From positions 1 to 8,261 of the forward strand of contig JASIBJ010000486.1 in the NCBI GenBank assembly GCA_030045215.1: a DNA stretch of 8,261 bases, given 5' to 3'. The stretch comes from Streptosporangiaceae bacterium. GTDB taxonomy: Bacteria > Actinomycetota > Actinomycetes > Streptosporangiales > Streptosporangiaceae. The notes below the pieces were generated by a model. The model searched no databases, was not told the origin of the DNA, and saw only the letters and a list, made by a program, of their open reading frames with translations. Shown in pieces: positions 6,792-8,261 of the stretch. Every line of letters starts with the position of its first letter. Position 1 is the first letter of the stretch. The translations under genes were made by a program, and so were the position numbers.

Positions 6792-8261
6792 ATGGCACGC
6801 GCACAGACACTGCCAGGCGCTGCGCCGCCCCCGCAGGCGGGCCAGCAACCTGAGCCATGGCCGCCCGGCCCGCTCGCGGGACGGTATGCCGAGACGGCGG
6901 CGATGGTCGTTCTCTTTCTGGTTCCCTACCTGGGCTTGTCGGCCGCCTTGCGCCCGCTCGCGCCGATCATCTCTGCGCAACTGCATATGAGCCTGCAGAC
7001 GGTCAGCCTGGCTTCGGGCCTGGCGAATGCCGGCTATGCGGTCGGTACGGTGCTGGCGGTGCAGCTCGCCCAGCTCCTGCGGCAGCGGCGACTACTGGTC
7101 GTCTACGCCAGCGGTCTCGTGCTGGGCTCGGTGCTGGCGGCGGCGGCGACGGGCCCCGGCATGTTCATCGCCGGGCATGTGCTGCAAGGCCTGTGTACCA
7201 GCATGCTGCTGATCGCGGCCGCGCCGCCGCTGTTCCTCGGCTTCCCTGCGGCCAAGCTGCGCTGGACGGCCGTGATCTTCGACTTGTGCATCTTCGGCGC
7301 CGTCGCCGCCGGACCCCTGGTTGGCGGTGCCCAGGCCTCGTTCCATGCCTGGCGGCCGCTGTTCTGGATCGTCGCGGGCATAGCCGCCGTCGGACTGCTG
7401 CTGTCGCTGCTGACGTTCCAGGATGCCCCGCCCGCTGACCGCAGCGCCCCGAGAGATGTCCCGGCCATCGCGCTCGCCGCCGTCGGCTCGATCGCGGCCT
7501 TCTGGGGCACATCCGAGCTGCTCACGCACCACTTCCTTGACCCCGTCGCCATCGTGCCGCTGCTGGCGGGCCTCTGCCTGATCATCATCCTGTGGGTTTA
7601 CCAGTACCGGGCCCCGCGACCGCTGCTGACGGTGCGCGCCCTGGCCAGCACGATCCCGGTCAGCGGCATTGTGGTCGCGATGTGCGCGGCGGCCGCGTCG
7701 ACTTCGGCGATCCTTTTGACTGCCACGATCCTGACCTCGCACTACACCCCCCTGCATCTTGGCTTGCTCTTCGTTCCCGAACTGATCGCGGCGGTGGCCA
7801 TCGCGTTCGTGTTCGGGGCTGTCTTCTCTCGGCGGCTGATCCATTACTTCGCGCTGACCGGGCTGTTGTTCCTGGCCGCCGGGATCGCGGTGCTGACGAT
7901 CACGATCCCGCCCACCACGACCCTGGCCCTGACCGGATCAGGCCTGATCGGCGTCGGCATCGGCGCCTCGGTCACCCCGGCCCTGTTCCTGGCGGGGTTC
8001 TCGCTTCGCTCGGCCTCGATCCAGCGCGTGTTCGCCATCCTCGAGCTGCTGCGAGCCGTGGCCGCGTTCATGGTCACCCCCATCCTGCTGTATTTCGCCA
8101 CCAGCCTGACCGGCGCGACGACAGCGCAGACGGGCACCACCCTCTGGATCTGCTTCGGGCTGGCCGTCGGCGCCGCGGTCGTCGGCATCGGCCTGTACGC
8201 GCTCGGCCGGGTCCGGCCGCCGGCGCCAGCATTGAACATCTGGATGAGCGGCCAGGAACCG
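6792..8261 (+). CDS. MFS transporter, 14-helix DHA2-like, 3' end cut by window
   Basis: From ATG 6792 the frame stays open for 490 codons to the right edge. No ATG, GTG or TTG lies in frame in the 150 bp upstream. A Pro/Ala-rich cytoplasmic N-terminus (1-31) precedes 14 hydrophobic segments, at roughly 36-57, 70-96, 101-119, 123-148, 160-179, 189-208, 223-243, 251-270, 288-314, 323-345, 351-371, 379-403, 413-436 and 450-471, so the transport domain is essentially complete. FGAVAAGPLVGG at the fifth helix is the antiporter motif C (GPxxGG), and WRPLFWI before the sixth helix corresponds to the WRWIFLIN element of DHA2 drug:H+ antiporters. Motif A between helices 2 and 3 is degraded (QLLRQRRLL, no Asp). 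These features point to proton-coupled export of an organic compound, but the substrate cannot be told. The start has no ribosome binding site, so 6792 is likely but not certain. It follows the MerR gene on the same strand and may be its target. Confidence 0.88.
   Translation, partial: MARAQTLPGAAPPPQAGQQPEPWPPGPLAGRYAETAAMVVLFLVPYLGLSAALRPLAPIISAQLHMSLQTVSLASGLANAGYAVGTVLAVQLAQLLRQRRLLVVYASGLVLGSVLAAAATGPGMFIAGHVLQGLCTSMLLIAAAPPLFLGFPAAKLRWTAVIFDLCIFGAVAAGPLVGGAQASFHAWRPLFWIVAGIAAVGLLLSLLTFQDAPPADRSAPRDVPAIALAAVGSIAAFWGTSELLTHHFLDPVAIVPLLAGLCLIIILWVYQYRAPRPLLTVRALASTIPVSGIVVAMCAAAASTSAILLTATILTSHYTPLHLGLLFVPELIAAVAIAFVFGAVFSRRLIHYFALTGLLFLAAGIAVLTITIPPTTTLALTGSGLIGVGIGASVTPALFLAGFSLRSASIQRVFAILELLRAVAAFMVTPILLYFATSLTGATTAQTGTTLWICFGLAVGAAVVGIGLYALGRVRPPAPALNIWMSGQEP

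Noticed and set aside
6252..6986. 244-codon minus-strand frame across MerR and the following gap.
   Set aside because: It is Arg/Gly/Ala-rich with no domain, and overlaps the MerR domain codons and the transporter start on the opposite strand.
7092..7844. 250-codon minus-strand frame opposite the MFS gene.
   Set aside because: It is extremely rich in Asp/Arg/Gln/Gly/His, the reverse image of hydrophobic helix codons; the plus-strand transporter explains the region.

Overview
The window is G+C-rich, densely coded DNA with third-position-GC codons, GTG as well as ATG starts, and gene families typical of Actinomycetota (the former Actinobacteria). I cannot fix a genus. Six genes are complete or nearly so, and one more is cut by each window edge or runs up to it. 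No tRNA, rRNA, CRISPR array, insertion sequence or origin is visible.

Left block (1-3270) is an envelope/membrane module: a DUF58 (MoxR-partner, vWA-like) protein cut by the left edge, a convergent SpoIIM/DUF95-family membrane protein, and a divergent RDD-family membrane protein with an Ala/Pro-rich tail made of 27-bp DNA repeats. From memory, DUF58, SpoIIM and RDD genes lie together next to ahcY in many actinomycetes, so this part looks like ordinary conserved synteny.

Middle block (3274-6019, minus strand) has two adjacent members of the S-adenosylhomocysteine hydrolase family. The upstream one is a canonical long-form AhcY with every catalytic and NAD-binding residue I can place. The downstream one is a short-form relative, resembling archaeal/Thermotoga enzymes. 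It keeps the NAD-binding fold but has lost three core active-site residues (Glu to Ala, Lys to Arg, Asn to His, at human positions E156, K186 and N191). It sits between ahcY and the RDD gene and is the most unusual item here: a pseudoenzyme, a regulatory subunit or an enzyme with changed chemistry are all possible. A strong hairpin lies between the two genes.

Right block (6020-8261): a 148-bp divergent control region with several inverted repeats separates ahcY from a small MerR-family regulator with an enlarged wing. The regulator is followed by a 14-helix DHA2-like MFS transporter that runs off the right edge. The divergent MerR/ahcY layout suggests, but does not prove, that the regulator controls ahcY and its paralog, itself, and possibly the transporter. 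In working terms, ahcY clears SAH from methylation reactions, the paralog would act on or beside that step, and the MerR/MFS pair may be a separate efflux unit.
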